Positions 22,513 through 33,515 of a stretch of DNA of 64,000 nt are shown here, one piece after another. The notes under the pieces were generated by a model that ran no database searches, was not told the DNA's origin, and was given only the letters and a program-made list of their open reading frames with translations. The position numbers and the translations under genes are program-made. Source of the stretch: Polyodon spathula (taxonomy: Eukaryota; Chordata; Actinopteri; Acipenseriformes; Polyodontidae). Position 1 is the stretch's first letter, and each line of letters opens with the position of its first letter. The stretch is taken from assembly GCF_017654505.1 (NCBI RefSeq), contig NC_054538.1, forward strand, positions 23,105,783 to 23,169,782, given 5' to 3'.

Positions 22513-23045
22513 AATTCCAACTGGTCTCATTTTTACATGAAGGGATCAAAACAAAATAAACATGGTCTATGGGTAGCATTGTACACAGTTTTTTTTTTTT
22601 TTTTTTTTTTTTTGTTGTTTTTTTATAGTTTTATGTGAGATTTATAATTGAGTGTTTGAAGTTGTAGATGAACATACGAAATACAGTACGCCCCTTTCTT
22701 AAACTAAGAGCTTATTTCTCTGCATACAGGATCATCTTCAGTTACATAGAATATGAATACATATATTCTTTCATGTCAAAGTGAGGCTAATTTGAATTGC
22801 CAATTTGAGTTTGAATTATTCTCGGGGTAGCCCCAAATGCGTCAAACTAGGCCACTTTGGGGAGAAAAAAAAAAAAAATGTTAATCCTGTATGAAGAGAA
22901 ATTAAACTAAAGCTATCTTACTGTATTATATTTTTTATGTTCATCCACAACTTTAAACACTCAATTATAAAACTAACATAAAACTACAAACCCCATAGAC
23001 CACGTTTAATTATTTTTCACCCCTTCATGTAGACTAGTTGGAATT
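22513..23045. mobile_element. Fold-back MITE family 2
   Basis: The left arm starts AATTCCAACTGGTCT and the right arm ends AGACTAGTTGGAATT. Pairing continues through CATGAAGGG / CCCTTCATG, CATGGTCTATGGG / CCCATAGACCACG and AATTGAGTGTTTGAAGTTG / CAACTTTAAACACTCAATT. No coding content. A long T-run (22591-22613) sits in the left arm. Target duplication is ambiguous (TTAAT-like on both sides). Confidence 0.75.
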
Positions 23046-23215
23046 AATCTCCAGAGTAACCACAATTGTGCCATACTATTTGGGGGAGAAAAGAGACAGA
23101 GAGAGATTGAAACCACACCATCATCACTGCCCAAGCTTCATTGGGACGTGTCTCTTCAGGAATACGGGTAGGAAAAACAATTGCTTCCTGTCGGTGATCA
23201 GAGAAGCCACACCTA

Positions 23216-23276
23216 AGTAGCCCGCTACTTACTCGGAACCCAGCTACTTACTCGGAACCCCGCTACTTACTCTCTA

Positions 23277-23310
<34 letters not shown>
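23216..23310. repeat. 19-bp minisatellite and poly-T
   Basis: Three units of GCTACTTACTCGGAACCC-type sequence (23223-23275) run into about 30 T. The unit resembles the terminal GAACC..GCTACTTACTC of fold-back MITE family 1. Confidence 0.75.
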
Positions 23311-23313
<3 letters not shown>

Positions 23314-23589
23314 CATAAATGTATTATTAACACACATGTAAAATACATGTTGCCTGTAAAATAAGATGTCAAATTAATACCTTCAACACTATATAGTAAA
23401 GGGCTCCAAATAAACCATAATAAAGTAGTTCCTCACACACACACACACACACACAGACACACATGTTATTTTGTTTTGGAAGAGCAAATGGACAATCACC
23501 ACACTTGCAGCAGAACCTTAGGCAGTAAAGTACCAGTTACCCCCTTACCTAAATTGATAAAATAGATGTGATCGAAAAATGACAAACTC
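23311..23589. other. No gene; (CA)n at 23436-23462
   Basis: Short CA microsatellite in otherwise plain sequence. Confidence 0.7.
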
Positions 23590-23870
23590 AGGTAGGTGCA
23601 GTGCTGCAAAATAACCTGTAGATCTTGGGCAGGTGTTGTGACTCTTGGTCACCCAGTTCATGGTCTGTCATTGACAGAGTGTGTTTGGTTAAACCGTCTC
23701 GCCAGGTTTGAAATTGCTTGCTGTGAGCACCCAAAACAGCGAGCCACAGTGCGCTGCCCTAGTCCAGCCTCCAACATGTCAATTGCACGAAGGCACTGCT
23801 CTCTTGACAGAAATAGCATATTGTTTTTATTTTCTGTGATTTTCATTATTGCTTTTATTCAAGCTTGAAA
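23590..23870 (-). pseudogene. Tc1/mariner transposase N-terminal relic, family E copy 1
   Basis: On the minus strand about 60 codons read LSREQCLRAIDMLEAGLGQR, then TVARCFGCSQQAISNLARRF and NQTHSVNDRP, followed by a stop where a GRP(R) box is expected. This is the paired-like helix-turn-helix DNA-binding domain of a Tc1/mariner family. A second copy is at 53520-53820. The DDE domain is absent, so this is only the 5' end of an element. The A/T-rich stretch before the frame also resembles that of the second copy. Confidence 0.7.
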
Positions 23871-25317
23871 ATCAACAGATGAAATCACTCCATAAAAATA
23901 CTGTGACTTATCAGGGCCCCTATATGACTGCTGCCACAATGCTCTTTCCTATCAGCTACTTTCTGACTTTTTCTTTACGCCCAAATAAGACCAATTTGAA
24001 ATTGGTTGTGTACCCTTTTAGGGCCAGCTCTAATGTTTGCTATTTCATGAATCTAATTTTATTATCACAGACTTCATTTACAAATGAGCTCCACCTTCAA
24101 TTTGCCTGTGCTTATAATTAAGACTTGACACACCTTAAAGTGCATGACTAATGACGGTGCGCATTTTAGCAGTGCTAACGCGGCCTTAACTTACCAAAAG
24201 TGTCATGATACATACAGGGCAATTCTAAGGCTGGTGTAAACTTGGCGCTATGGCCCCCAGAGGGCCTCATTCACTAAATGGCAGTAAGCAACACCACGCA
24301 CAAAAATGAACAAATGGTAGCTCTATTCACAAATAAAGCAATCTAAATGATTAATTTGCAGCTTGTCACAATATGCGGAATCATGCATACAGAATTCAAC
24401 ACGTGGAATTATGCATGAGGTGTTGATGTTTGGCATAACATCACTTTTGTAACATTAGATACCATTTGATTGCATGTATTTATGGCTGCACCTCAACTTG
24501 CACTCTGTGTACATTCATTTACTGGACATTTACAGTTTTTTTTTTTTTTGTATATTTTAAATCTATTTTAAGCATAGCCTACTTAAATATCACAAGCACA
24601 TAGTGACTATATAAATATATTAACATAGCCGAAAGTATTGCATATTCACTTTCCTTGTAATCTTCATATATCCCAGGTTGTCTGTGGATGTACGAGTACA
24701 TTGTAACATTGGAACTCAAGTCGTTATTGAAACCAAAATAGATTTTTTAAAAACAACCTTGAATGACATATTCAACAGCATCTTCATGTTTTGTTCCTGA
24801 AATGACAAAACCAAAGCTTTTATATTTTTCTTTATAAAAGACACTTTGGAGAGATACTGTCATCAGAGTGTGTCGCTGTTAGGCACAGCTTCACAATTCA
24901 GGATATTTTAATTAAAAAAACTTTGTAATATTTCATTGACCAGCCGTTGTCGGTATATTCGCTGCACAAAGGCTGTATGCTGTTTTTAAACAATCCTGTG
25001 ATTGTGACCTGCTTGTTCGGTAGTTGTTTAGCCTGAATTTCAAGTTTGAGTTTCTTGTTTTTGTGTACTGCACTCTCAAGATGCTTGTCAATAGTGCTTA
25101 GATGATCCAAAGACACAAGTTGAGCAAAACAGAATCCCACCATCTGCATGCAATGTCCCCTTTTCATAGCTCTGAACGCGATCTTCTGTTGAAATTAATT
25201 TATCTTTATATGATTTGTCAGCATCTGAATTATTTATGTTAATCATACCCAACAAGCTGATAAATCAACAATATCTAAACAACCATTCTAAATTTCCCGC
25301 CTCTGAAGAATTCACCA
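23871..25317. other. Intergenic DNA, no gene recognised
   Basis: Contains GGGCCTCATTCACTAA at about 24255, a motif also flanking the LTR at 35155-35175, probably from an unclassified repeat. T-run near 24536. The minus-strand 89-codon frame (24898-25167) has no recognised domain. Confidence 0.5.
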
Positions 25318-25325
25318 ATTATGAA

Positions 25326-25988
25326 CAGGCTGACCAGACGTCCTGATAAAATTGGGATCGTCCTGATATTAGAGGCTTTGTCCCGTTCCTGATCGAGGTA
25401 CTGTCAGGATGTAATTTGTCCCAATTTTTTGAGTAAAAGTAAAATTTTACCAGTGGTAAAATGTGATTTTTTTAAAAATTTTCTCAGAAGCAAATTTCAT
25501 GTATGTGGCTGCTGTACTGTCTCGTGGTACAACAGCATACTCTACTGGTTTAGCGTGTGTTGTTTGAGTGAGTTGTTTGCATTGCATCTATGCAGCTATC
25601 CAATCACATTAACCTACAGTCATATGATGCGTCATGCATATATGCGTCATGTGTTTTTCTTGGTGCGTATTCCTGTGCGTCCAGTTTTACTGGCAAAGTG
25701 TCATGATGGCTGGTGTTGTACAGATGCACTGATAGGCTGATTAAAACATTGCCATCATCTGAACAGTAAACAAGAAAGTTAACCACTTTGGAGCATTTGT
25801 TTTTTTTAAATTACATTTCTCTAAGTTTTTGTTTTTGCCTAAGTGCAATGCACACAGGAAGGCGAAGGAATACAGAAGAAAGATACGTAGTTTGCATCGC
25901 TTGCGTTGTGCAGTAGTTCACAAAGTTTCTTTCCTCCCCTCACCAACTCAGTGTCCCGATTTTTCACTGTTGCTATCTGGTCACCCTA
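25326..25988. mobile_element. hAT-like non-autonomous element
   Basis: The left end reads CAGGCTGACCAGACGTCCTG and the right end, inverted, TAGGGTGACCAGATAGCAAC; GTCCCG/CGGGAC words follow inward. TAGGGTGACCAGA ends are common in hAT-type non-autonomous families. Candidate 8-bp flanks ATTATGAA and ATCATGTG agree at five of eight positions. Open frames inside are not recognisable proteins. Confidence 0.6.
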
Positions 25989-26169
25989 ATCATGTGTTTG
26001 ACCCTGTTGCCTTAGTAACCAAATGCATGCCACTGATGCCGGACCATGTACAGTTACTGTTGCACTGTTTCTACTCAGAGTTTGAGGTTACTTAAGTAAC
26101 GCGCTACTGTAATAATATTACTGTTGATTATAATGAGATAATACAACGTGCTACAGTTTTAATGGAGTA

Positions 26170-26403
26170 CAGACGATCCTCGACTTAAGACTCTTTGACT
26201 TACGACGCATGGCACTTACGACTCTTTTGCATTATTACCCTGCTTCGACTTTATGACATCAATACGGCATTTACGACGTGGCAAGACCTGAGCCATGTGC
26301 CATGTGTGCATGCTTGGTGTCCAAACTGCAATACCTGTCGTGGTCGCCCTGACTTAGTCTAGCGGGGTTTTTTTTATGCATGTAACTGTTTTTATTATTA
26401 TTA

Positions 26404-26454
<51 letters not shown>

Positions 26455-26851
26455 TGCCGTTAACAATGTCTGATAAGAGGAATTGACTCAAAACAAACCT
26501 AATCTGTGAACTCTGTCACATGATGAGGGGCTTAAATCAGGTGATTGTATTTCCTGCTAGGAGTACCACATACACACACTGAATGTCATTGGAAAGCCCC
26601 AAGTCTGTACTTTTAAACAAGCCAGGTAGGTGTCTCAGTAATATACGTGTAACCACCGGGCTGAGTGTAAAGAGTTAAATAAATATTTGCATGAGTACAA
26701 TGTAACGGGTCATTTTTGTAAAACTGTATTATCTGGCTGAAGAGTCAGGAACATAACCCCAATTTATAACATTGTTCCTATGGGAAAACGTGCTTCGACT
26801 TACAATGCGACTTTCAGGAATCAGTTGTGTCATAGGTGCTAGGACTGCCTG
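26170..26851. mobile_element. Tigger/mariner-like non-autonomous element
   Basis: CAGACGATCCTCGACTTAAG at the left pairs with the inverse of the right end CAGGCAGTCCTAGCACCTAT; both ends are bordered by TA (26168-26169, 26852-26853). Repeated GACTTACGAC words inside each end are typical of Tigger-like families. No transposase remains. It contains a (TTA)n array at 26392-26454. Confidence 0.65.
26392..26454. repeat. (TTA)n microsatellite
   Basis: About 20 TTA units with one break. Confidence 0.95.
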
Positions 26852-26853
26852 TA

Positions 26854-27285
26854 ATAATATTACAGTTACTTTCCGCAAAAAATAAACATGTTTTTTCTCG
26901 CTACATTATTATGTTGTATATTTAAATTATGTGGTGTTTAGACAGGGAATAGGATAAGTAGAAGTCAGAAGCAAGCAGCAGTAAATTCAACAAGACTTCT
27001 TTACTTAAGTGCACCATATCAGAATCACTATACAAGTGTACATAGCATGTAATGTCTATACAGCAGTGCCATCTAGCATCATTTTAAAAGTAATTGGCAA
27101 TTATTGACAGACCACAACAAATTAGTCCTCTTTTCTTTTTTAAAAAATAAGTCAATTTCATTTTCTAAACTCGAAGCAAATAATATAAGCAATCAATGTA
27201 AGATATGATTTATCGTTTGAATAACTGACAAAAACTATTTTAGAAAGTAGCTCTCAAAATGGCTTTCATACAAGCTTTACCTGTA
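26854..27285. other. No gene recognised
   Basis: May contain the 5' end of the hAT element whose transposase relic follows; terminal repeats were not found. Confidence 0.45.
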
Positions 27286-27606
27286 CCTCTCTGACAAAGA
27301 AAGAAAATCCTGTCATTTACAAGGAATACAATGTCAAACTTTAAAAAGCACCTCGAGATATTTTCTTTTTCTTTTATTCGGGTCCGCGACATAGCTCGTA
27401 TATGACGTTAACGCACTTACGTATGACACGTCAGTCTGGACCCGAATACTCGTCACGAAGTATTTCCATGACGTATTGACTCTATAGTTGTAAATTTCTC
27501 TTACAGAAAACGTTGAATACGTGAGAGTTTACGTCTCTCTGACCAAGGAAGAAAATCCTGTCATTTACAAGGAATACAATGTCAAACTTTAAAAAGCACC
27601 TCGAGA
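27286..27606 (+). repeat. 73-bp direct duplication around a palindromic insert
   Basis: Positions 27286-27358 and 27534-27606 are almost identical (both include CCTGTCATTTACAAGGAATA and AAAAAGCACCTCGAGA), 248 bp apart. The spacer holds the perfect inverted pair ATTCGGGTCC (27376-27385) and GGACCCGAAT (27438-27447) and several TGACGT or CACGTCA words. The duplicated segment is the start of the hAT transposase relic (NFKKHLE-like coding). Confidence 0.85.
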
Positions 27607-28521
27607 CAGTTCATAAAAGTACAAATATCACTGCCAAGGAAGCACCTACAGCCATATCTTTGACGAAAGACCGGTGACGAAGATGAGAAAAGGGCTCCTG
27701 CAAAGTAACAAAATATTTGCTTTACCCCTCGCTCGTTCAATCCCATGATAACAACTGTAAAAAAAAAAAACTAATTTCTTTGTATGTTATCGTAGATGTT
27801 CTGCTTCTCTCAACTGTAGATTCTCCAGCTTTCCGAAAGCTAATAAGTGAAATTTCTTATGCTGCAGTCCCTGACAGGAAAACATTTACTCAGTACTTGG
27901 ATAAAGTTTCCACCACTGTGGATATGTGAACTGCCAACAACAAAACAAAAGTTTTCTCGGAATAACTGCACATTGGATTGATCCTGCAACATTACAGTGC
28001 AGACGAGTGGCCATTCACGGTTTAAAGGGTGCCACGCGTACGATGCTGTTGCAGCTGAAATTGAGCAAGCCCATGCTACCACCTAAATGGAAAAGTGACC
28101 ACAACTGTGATGGTCAATGATTCTAATTTACTAAAAGCATTTAATATTTTTAAACGTCCTCCCGACAATGACACCACCTCAGAGAAAGATGAGGATATAC
28201 CTGAGCTTGATGTTACGTTTACTGATGTACAAGAGGTGCTTTTTTTGGAAGAACACAGTGACCAGGAGTATGCCCTCCCGCCACATTAGAGATGTGCAGC
28301 GCACACTCTCAATCACATTTCCAGCAGGGATATTGACAAATGGCTGTCTTCTAATGCTGATTCCAGAGTTGATCAAAGGAGTGCCTTTGCAAAGTGTACA
28401 CCCTTGTGGAATAAAATCAGTTGGTCATCATTTACTGCTGAGTGCGTGGAAGCAGTTACAAAAAAGAAACTTCTAGTGCCAACACCCACCCAATGGAATT
28501 CATTTTATGATGCCGTGTCCT
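27534..28521 (+). pseudogene. hAT transposase relic, N-terminal part
   Basis: Pieces in all three plus frames resemble a BED-finger hAT transposase: FKKHLE-like sequence at 27580-27606, a KEAPTA-like patch near 27640, DSPAFRKLISEISYAAVPDR in the frame 27717-27929, KSFLGITAHWIDPATLQCRR in 27926-28120 (the second RNase H-fold region), PELDVTFTDVQEVL in 28095-28289 and PTPTQWNSFYDAV at the end. At least four frameshifts and stops separate them. It is interrupted after the codons for FYDAV by a solo LTR and resumes at 29257. Such enzymes cut and paste hAT elements; this copy is dead. Confidence 0.75.
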
Positions 28522-29256
28522 TGTGACAGAGAGCGAATGAATCCGAATCAACACTCTCCCTCTCGACCGGTGAGGGCACTGTACAACAGGAGCTGCGGGC
28601 TTCCTACTGAATGGTTGGGCAGTTCATCCCAGGGACAGTCGGGAGCAGGCCATTCAGGAAGAGGGCGGCGTTATGGTACCTGGAGTCATCGCCCTAGTAC
28701 GGTGAGCGAAGTTTCAGACATGAATTGGAGGAGATGTGATTGAACTAGCTATCGGAGGGGGCGGGGCTTAGGGTACTTTAGGGGGACGTGACGCCATAAT
28801 CGTCTCCTTTGTTGTGGTTAATGGGAGGAGACAAGGACGGAACCTTGAATGAAGTGTGGGTTCATTGAGAAGTGTTGTGTTTGTTTTGCCAGACGGCTGA
28901 TAAGAAGCTGGAGCTGCAGCGAGAAGCCCGGACCTGAACGCGCACGAGCACCAGCACTCAGAGCACCGCACCTGCACCAGAGCACCCAGTTTGGAGACGT
29001 GTTTTTGTGTTTATTATTTCGGGACTGCAACCCCTTTGTTTTGTAGCTGGTAATACCCATTGCTGGGTAGAGCCAGCTTTATTATTGAGTCCAGTTTTCT
29101 CTGGCAATACCCATTGCTGGGTAGAGCCAGCTTTATTATTTGAAACCCGGTTTAAAGGGCATTAAAAGAAACCTGACCGGTAAACTTTGTGTTTGTCCTT
29201 TGTTGGAGCACCTCAAATCACCTATACACCAGAGCACTACAAACCACTTTGTAACA
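28522..29256 (+). mobile_element. Solo LTR, 0.7-kb family, copy 2
   Basis: The 735-bp insert begins TGTGACAGAGAGCGAATGAA and ends TTTGTAACA, and is flanked by a perfect 5-bp duplication GTCCT (28517-28521, 29257-29261). Homologous to the minus-strand LTR at 7477-8174. An internal tandem pair (GGTAATACCCATTGCTGGGT at about 29048 and 29104) is specific to this copy. The G+C-rich U3 part contains GGGGGCGGGGC near 28757. No genes; the apparent reading frames inside are not coding. Confidence 0.9.
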
Positions 29257-29770
29257 GTCCTGCATAATTGAGATCACTCCTATGGACTTGAACAATTCAT
29301 GCAATAAACTCGAAATCAAGTGTTTCAACAACAAGAGTTTACTTTCTTAAAGGAGTACTGTGCTGTTCTAAAGCCTCTAACTCTTGTGCTAGAAAGGTTG
29401 CAAGGAAAGGAAAACAGTTTCTATGGAATACTCCAGCCCAGTCTAAAAGTACTTATGGCAAAAACCAGTGCCTTGAAGAGCAGCTTATCTAAGATGATGG
29501 CAGGGATGACAGATGTGATTGTAAAAACAATCAAAACATGCTTTGCAGCCATTTTGGATTCCAAGGATGCTTTTCTTGCTGCTGTGACACTGCCAAGATT
29601 TAAACTATGCTTGGTCAGTACACAAGAAACGAAGGATCACATTAAAAAAAATGTTACTAGGAGAGTGCTGCTTATACCAGTCCATGGTAGCCAATTCCCC
29701 AAGTCCACAAACAAAACCCCAAAAGGAACAGGATTTCTTTGAATTTGAGGAGGCCGACGACAAAGATCAT
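29257..29770 (+). pseudogene. hAT transposase relic, C-terminal part
   Basis: Resumes the relic after the LTR. The frame 29320-29742 encodes FLKEYCAVLKPLTLVLERLQ, GILQPSLKVLMAK and AILDSKDAFLAAVTLPRFKL, the region before the hAT dimerisation domain. The expected C-terminal PSSAPVERLFS box is not seen, and similarity ends near 29770 (EFEEADDKD). The ATG at 29320 is an internal Met, not a true start. Confidence 0.75.
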
Positions 29771-29875
29771 ATCTAAGATGAAGATTTTTCATGGTGGACA
29801 GTCAAATACAGGATTCTGTGAATTTTGTGATAGTTAATTTTCCGAGGCCTTACATATAAAGCTAGTATGATCTGT

Positions 29876-30065
29876 GCTCAATCTGTATGGTGTCCATATC
29901 AGAACATCTTCCTACATCAGGCAAAAAGGAGTCATTATGTACTCCCTCCTGTGTAACTTCCTCCTCTCTCCTCTGAATCTTCCTCCTCCATCCTCTGAAT
30001 CTACTTCCTCCCTCCTCTGAAACTCCCTCCTCTGTAACTCTCTCCTCCCTCCTCTGAAACTATGT
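29876..30065. repeat. Repeat with pyrimidine-rich minisatellite, copy 1
   Basis: Unique-looking lead-in (TGGTGTCCATATCAGAACAT … AAAAAGGAGTCATTATGT) is followed by a degenerate 15-25-bp minisatellite of CCTCCTCTGAAACTCC-type units. The whole block recurs inverted at 32926-33115. Confidence 0.85.
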
Positions 30066-30210
30066 AGAGGTCAGACAATAAAGAACCATTTCCATCTTCT
30101 GAGTTTTCATTGGTTAGCTTAAATGACAGTCATGTTTCCTGGGAGACCAGCTATGTAATTAAATGGGATGTAGCTAACTAAACACATTCAAAGTTTAAGA
30201 GCTGAGAAAA

Positions 30211-30270
<60 letters not shown>

Positions 30271-30271
30271 G
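30211..30271. repeat. (AAT)n microsatellite
   Basis: About 20 AAT units. Confidence 0.95.
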
Positions 30272-30437
30272 ATATTATATAGGTATTATTAATAGTAAAA
30301 GTACTCATTTACTAACGTTAACATTTAAAGTTACGTTCGTTTCGTTCTGGTTTTTTCGTACAATTTTTTATGTACATGAACAAATATTTTATACGAGGAA
30401 TTTTCATATGCTAAGAACGTTACAATAAAGCAATGTT

Positions 30438-30548
<111 letters not shown>

Positions 30549-30990
30549 AGAATATCCAAGAAGAATCAGGATCCAACAGGATGCACAATCACTAGAAATA
30601 CTTCATGAAGAAGAAAAGTAATTGATAAACTGAAAACTCACTATTTTAATCATTTTCTACTTCCGCCTTCTACAAATAGCATATTCGTCAGTGATGAGAT
30701 CCCCTACCTTCAGATAGTACAGTAATGTGGCTCCATCCGATGCAAGCTAGGAACCACATTCTTCTTGAATTAAGATATTAACCCTTTTTTTGGTGGCGAA
30801 CAATGATGACACCTTTGATGTGGACCAAAAGCAGTGAATCTTTAAAACAGTTTACAGCGGTATTTTAATGTAGCACTTCAGCCCCACGTGAAATGAAAGT
30901 GTTATCCATGTGAATGGCTTACAAGCCGTGCCAGAATTGAAGTTTAGCAACTAAGCCACTGGGAGTTTACACCCCAAGAAATAGTGTGTG
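30549..30990. repeat. 430-bp dispersed repeat, copy 1
   Basis: Matches 54542-54980 in the same orientation at high identity (for example TAGGAACCACATTCTTCTTG, GGTGGCGAACAATGATGA, CCCCAAGAAATAGTGTGT). Each copy ends in a TG/TA microsatellite that holds a Tc1 element. No coding frame is conserved. Unclassified. Confidence 0.85.
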
Positions 30991-31008
30991 TGTTTGTGTG
31001 TATATGTA

Positions 31009-32616
31009 CAGTGCCTTGCAAAAGTATTCAGACCCCTGGTCAATTCTCTCATATTACTGAAATACAAATGGTACATTGAAATTTCATTCTGTTCAATATT
31101 TTGTTTTAAAACACTTAAACTCAAAATCAATTATTGTAAGGTGACATTGGTTTGGGAAATATTTTTAAGAAAAATAAAAAAACTGAAATATCTTGCTTGC
31201 ATAAGTATTTAACCCCCACATATTAATATTTGGTAGAGCCACCTTTTGCTGCAATAACAGCTTTAAGTCTTTTGGGGTAAGTATGTACCAGATTTGCACA
31301 CAGTGGCAAAGTGATTTTGGCCCATTCTTCTTGGCAGATTTGCTCCAGGTTGTTCAGGTTGGTTGGACGACGCTTGTGGACCGCAATTTTCAAATAGTGC
31401 CACAGATTCTCAATGGGATTGAGATCAGGACTTTGACTTTGCTACTTTAAGACATTCACCTTTCTGTTCTTGAGCCACTCCAATGTTGCTTTGACCTTGT
31501 GTGTGGGATCATTATCCTGCTGAAAGGTGAATTTCCTCCCAAGCTTCAGCTTTTTAGCGGACTGAAGCAGATTCTCTTGCAGTATTTTCCTGTATTTTGC
31601 TCCATCCATTCTTCCTTCAATGGTAAAAAGATGCCCAGTCCCTGCTGATGAGAGGCATCCCCACAGCATGGTGCTGCCACAACCATACTTCACTGTAGGG
31701 ATGGTGTGTCTTGAGGCATGGGCAGTGTTAGGTTTGCGCCACACATAGTGCTTTGAGTTTTAGCCAAAAAGCTCTATCGGTCTCATCTGACCACAAAACC
31801 TTTTCCCACATCGCAGCTGGGTCACTCTCATGCTTAGTGGCAAACTCCAGACGTGCTTTCAGATGGTACATTTTGAGTAACGGCTTCTTTCTTGCCACCC
31901 TCCCATACAGGCCAGTGTTATGCAGAGCTCTTGAAATGGTTGACTGGTGCACTATTACTCCACTCCCAGCCACTGAACTCTGTAGCTCCTTCAAAGTGAT
32001 TGTTGGCCTCTCTGTGGCTTCTCTCAGAAGTCTTCTTCTTGTTTGAGCGCTGATTTTTGAGGGACGGCCTTTTCTTGGCAGTGCCTGGGTGGTGTGATGC
32101 AGCTTCCACTTCCTGATTATTGATCCAACTGTGCTCACTGGGATATCCAAACACTTGGATATTATTTTGTACCTTTCCCCTAATCTATGCATTTGTATTA
32201 CTTTCTCTCTAACTTCTGTAGAATGCACTTTGGTCTTCAGTTTCCTTCAGATTCACAGCCTTACCAATGATCCTTCAACAATAGGGTTTTTATCCAGAAA
32301 ATTTAGCAGCGAATTTAATGGTTCACAGGAGGCCAACGGTAAGGTAATTGTGTCCTCGTTAGGGCAATTTCTTTCATCAGTGCAAACTGGGAGCTTCCAC
32401 AGCACAGGGGTTGAATACTTATGCAAGCAAGCTATTTCAGATTTTTATTTTTCTTAAAAATATTTCCCAACATAAAACCAATGTCTCTTTACAATAATTG
32501 ATTCTGAGTTTCAGTGTTTAAAAATAAAATATCAAACAGAACGAATTTTCAATGTACCATTTTTAATTCGGTTATATGAGAGAATTGGTCAGGGGTCTGA
32601 ATACTTTTGCAAGGCA

Positions 32617-32619
<3 letters not shown>
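31009..32619 (-). mobile_element. Tc1 transposon, family A copy 1
   Basis: Ends CAGTGCCTTGCAAAAGTATT and its inverse, flanked by TA (31007-31008, 32620-32621). Inverted repeats extend roughly 160-170 bp with mismatches. Length 1,611 bp is normal for a full Tc1 element. The transposase lies on the minus strand. A second copy in opposite orientation is at 55123-57187. Confidence 0.9.
31235..32240 (-). pseudogene. Tc1 transposase, family A copy 1 (broken)
   Basis: Cut-and-paste transposase with paired-like helix-turn-helix (STEVREKVIQMHRL … STVGSIIRKW), GRPSK hook and DDE catalytic domain. Three lesions are visible. The expected start codon reads CTG near 32233. A 2-nt deletion near 31783, just after WSDET (first catalytic Asp), shifts the frame. 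A TAG replaces the Trp codon after KVNVLK near 31442, ahead of the catalytic Glu of NPIENLW. The second Asp (QQDND) is intact. Coding continues to about 31235 ([13 protein letters not shown] end). Copy 2 shows the undamaged reading at the first two sites. Confidence 0.85.

Positions 32620-32701
<82 letters not shown>
32620..32701. repeat. (TA)n microsatellite
   Basis: About 40 TA units directly abutting the Tc1 end. Confidence 0.97.
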
Positions 32702-32703
<2 letters not shown>

Positions 32704-32925
32704 AAACTGTCTCGATTAAATGTTGGTCACAAGCATTAATTTTGTCCAGTTGAACAAACCTTATTTTTCTTGTTCGTTTGCTGCAATCGGCCAACTTAGA
32801 GACACACTTGGTCGCACACTCTGTCAATTTCTGATTAAAATATATTTTATTGAACATTTTTCTGAACAAACAAAACAAACAAAAAATCACAATGCGTTTC
32901 GACACAGATTATGTGGGAGGGAGGA

Positions 32926-33115
32926 GGGAGCATGGAACATGACGGAGGGAGGAGGAAGTTTTAGAGGACAGAGGAGGGAGTTTCAGAGGAGGGTGGATGG
33001 AGATTCAGAGGCGAGAGGAGGGAGTTATGGAGGATGGAGATTCAGAGGGGGAAGACATAATGACTCCTTTTTGTCTGATGTACAAAGATGTCCTAATATG
33101 GACACCGTACAATCT
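32926..33115. repeat. Repeat with purine-rich minisatellite, copy 2 (inverted)
   Basis: Inverse complement of 29876-30065, including both the degenerate GGAGGGAGTTTCAGAGGA minisatellite and the adjoining ACATAATGACTCCTTTTTG segment. The open frame across it (32720-33151) is repeat-derived. Confidence 0.85.
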
Positions 33116-33511
33116 GTATCTAGTTATTGCCTCCTTCTCACACAGCCCTAGTAGCATCTGCCTGGTCCGAAATACTCTCTCTGACTCTTGTTCTCACTTT
33201 CCACTGCAGCTCTTTTGCTGGTTCTGTGTCACCGCCTGCAGTTTCAATAAGAGGTAGCTTTAACACACACTGAGGCACCTGGTAAAGTTAGCGCCCTTAA
33301 GTGAATATGGTTTGCATATCAAATACCTCCCTTGCAGTATTTTGTAATGTAATTTGCATACATTTGCACACATTAATATTATTCATTATATTTAAATGAC
33401 TTGAATGCGGTACTTTTCCTGCTAGGTTGCCTGACAGTGGTTAGTGAATACAGCAGGTGTACAAAGCAAGCAGTAAAGGGGCTTACCGCATGCAAAACAT
33501 GTTACCGCTGT
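33116..33511. other. No gene recognised
   Basis: Mixed-composition DNA with two GGTAAAGTTAGCGC/GCTTACCGC-like words near 33278 and 33481 that could be the ends of an unclassified MITE. Confidence 0.4.
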
Positions 33512-33515
33512 TTAG

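Noticed and set aside
25429..25786. 103- and 60-codon open frames
   Set aside because: Inside a non-autonomous hAT-like element, overlapping on opposite strands, without motifs.
28507..29060. Open frames of 65-80 codons on both strands
   Set aside because: They lie inside the solo LTR with TG…CA ends and a perfect 5-bp duplication, and are not conserved in the other LTR copy.
31753..32046. Plus-strand open frame antisense to the Tc1 transposase (also 47874-48308, 56143-56412)
   Set aside because: Shadows of the transposase on the other strand.
32720..33257. 143- and 86-codon plus-strand open frames
   Set aside because: They run through the purine-rich minisatellite; Gly/Arg/Glu-rich translation is a repeat artefact.
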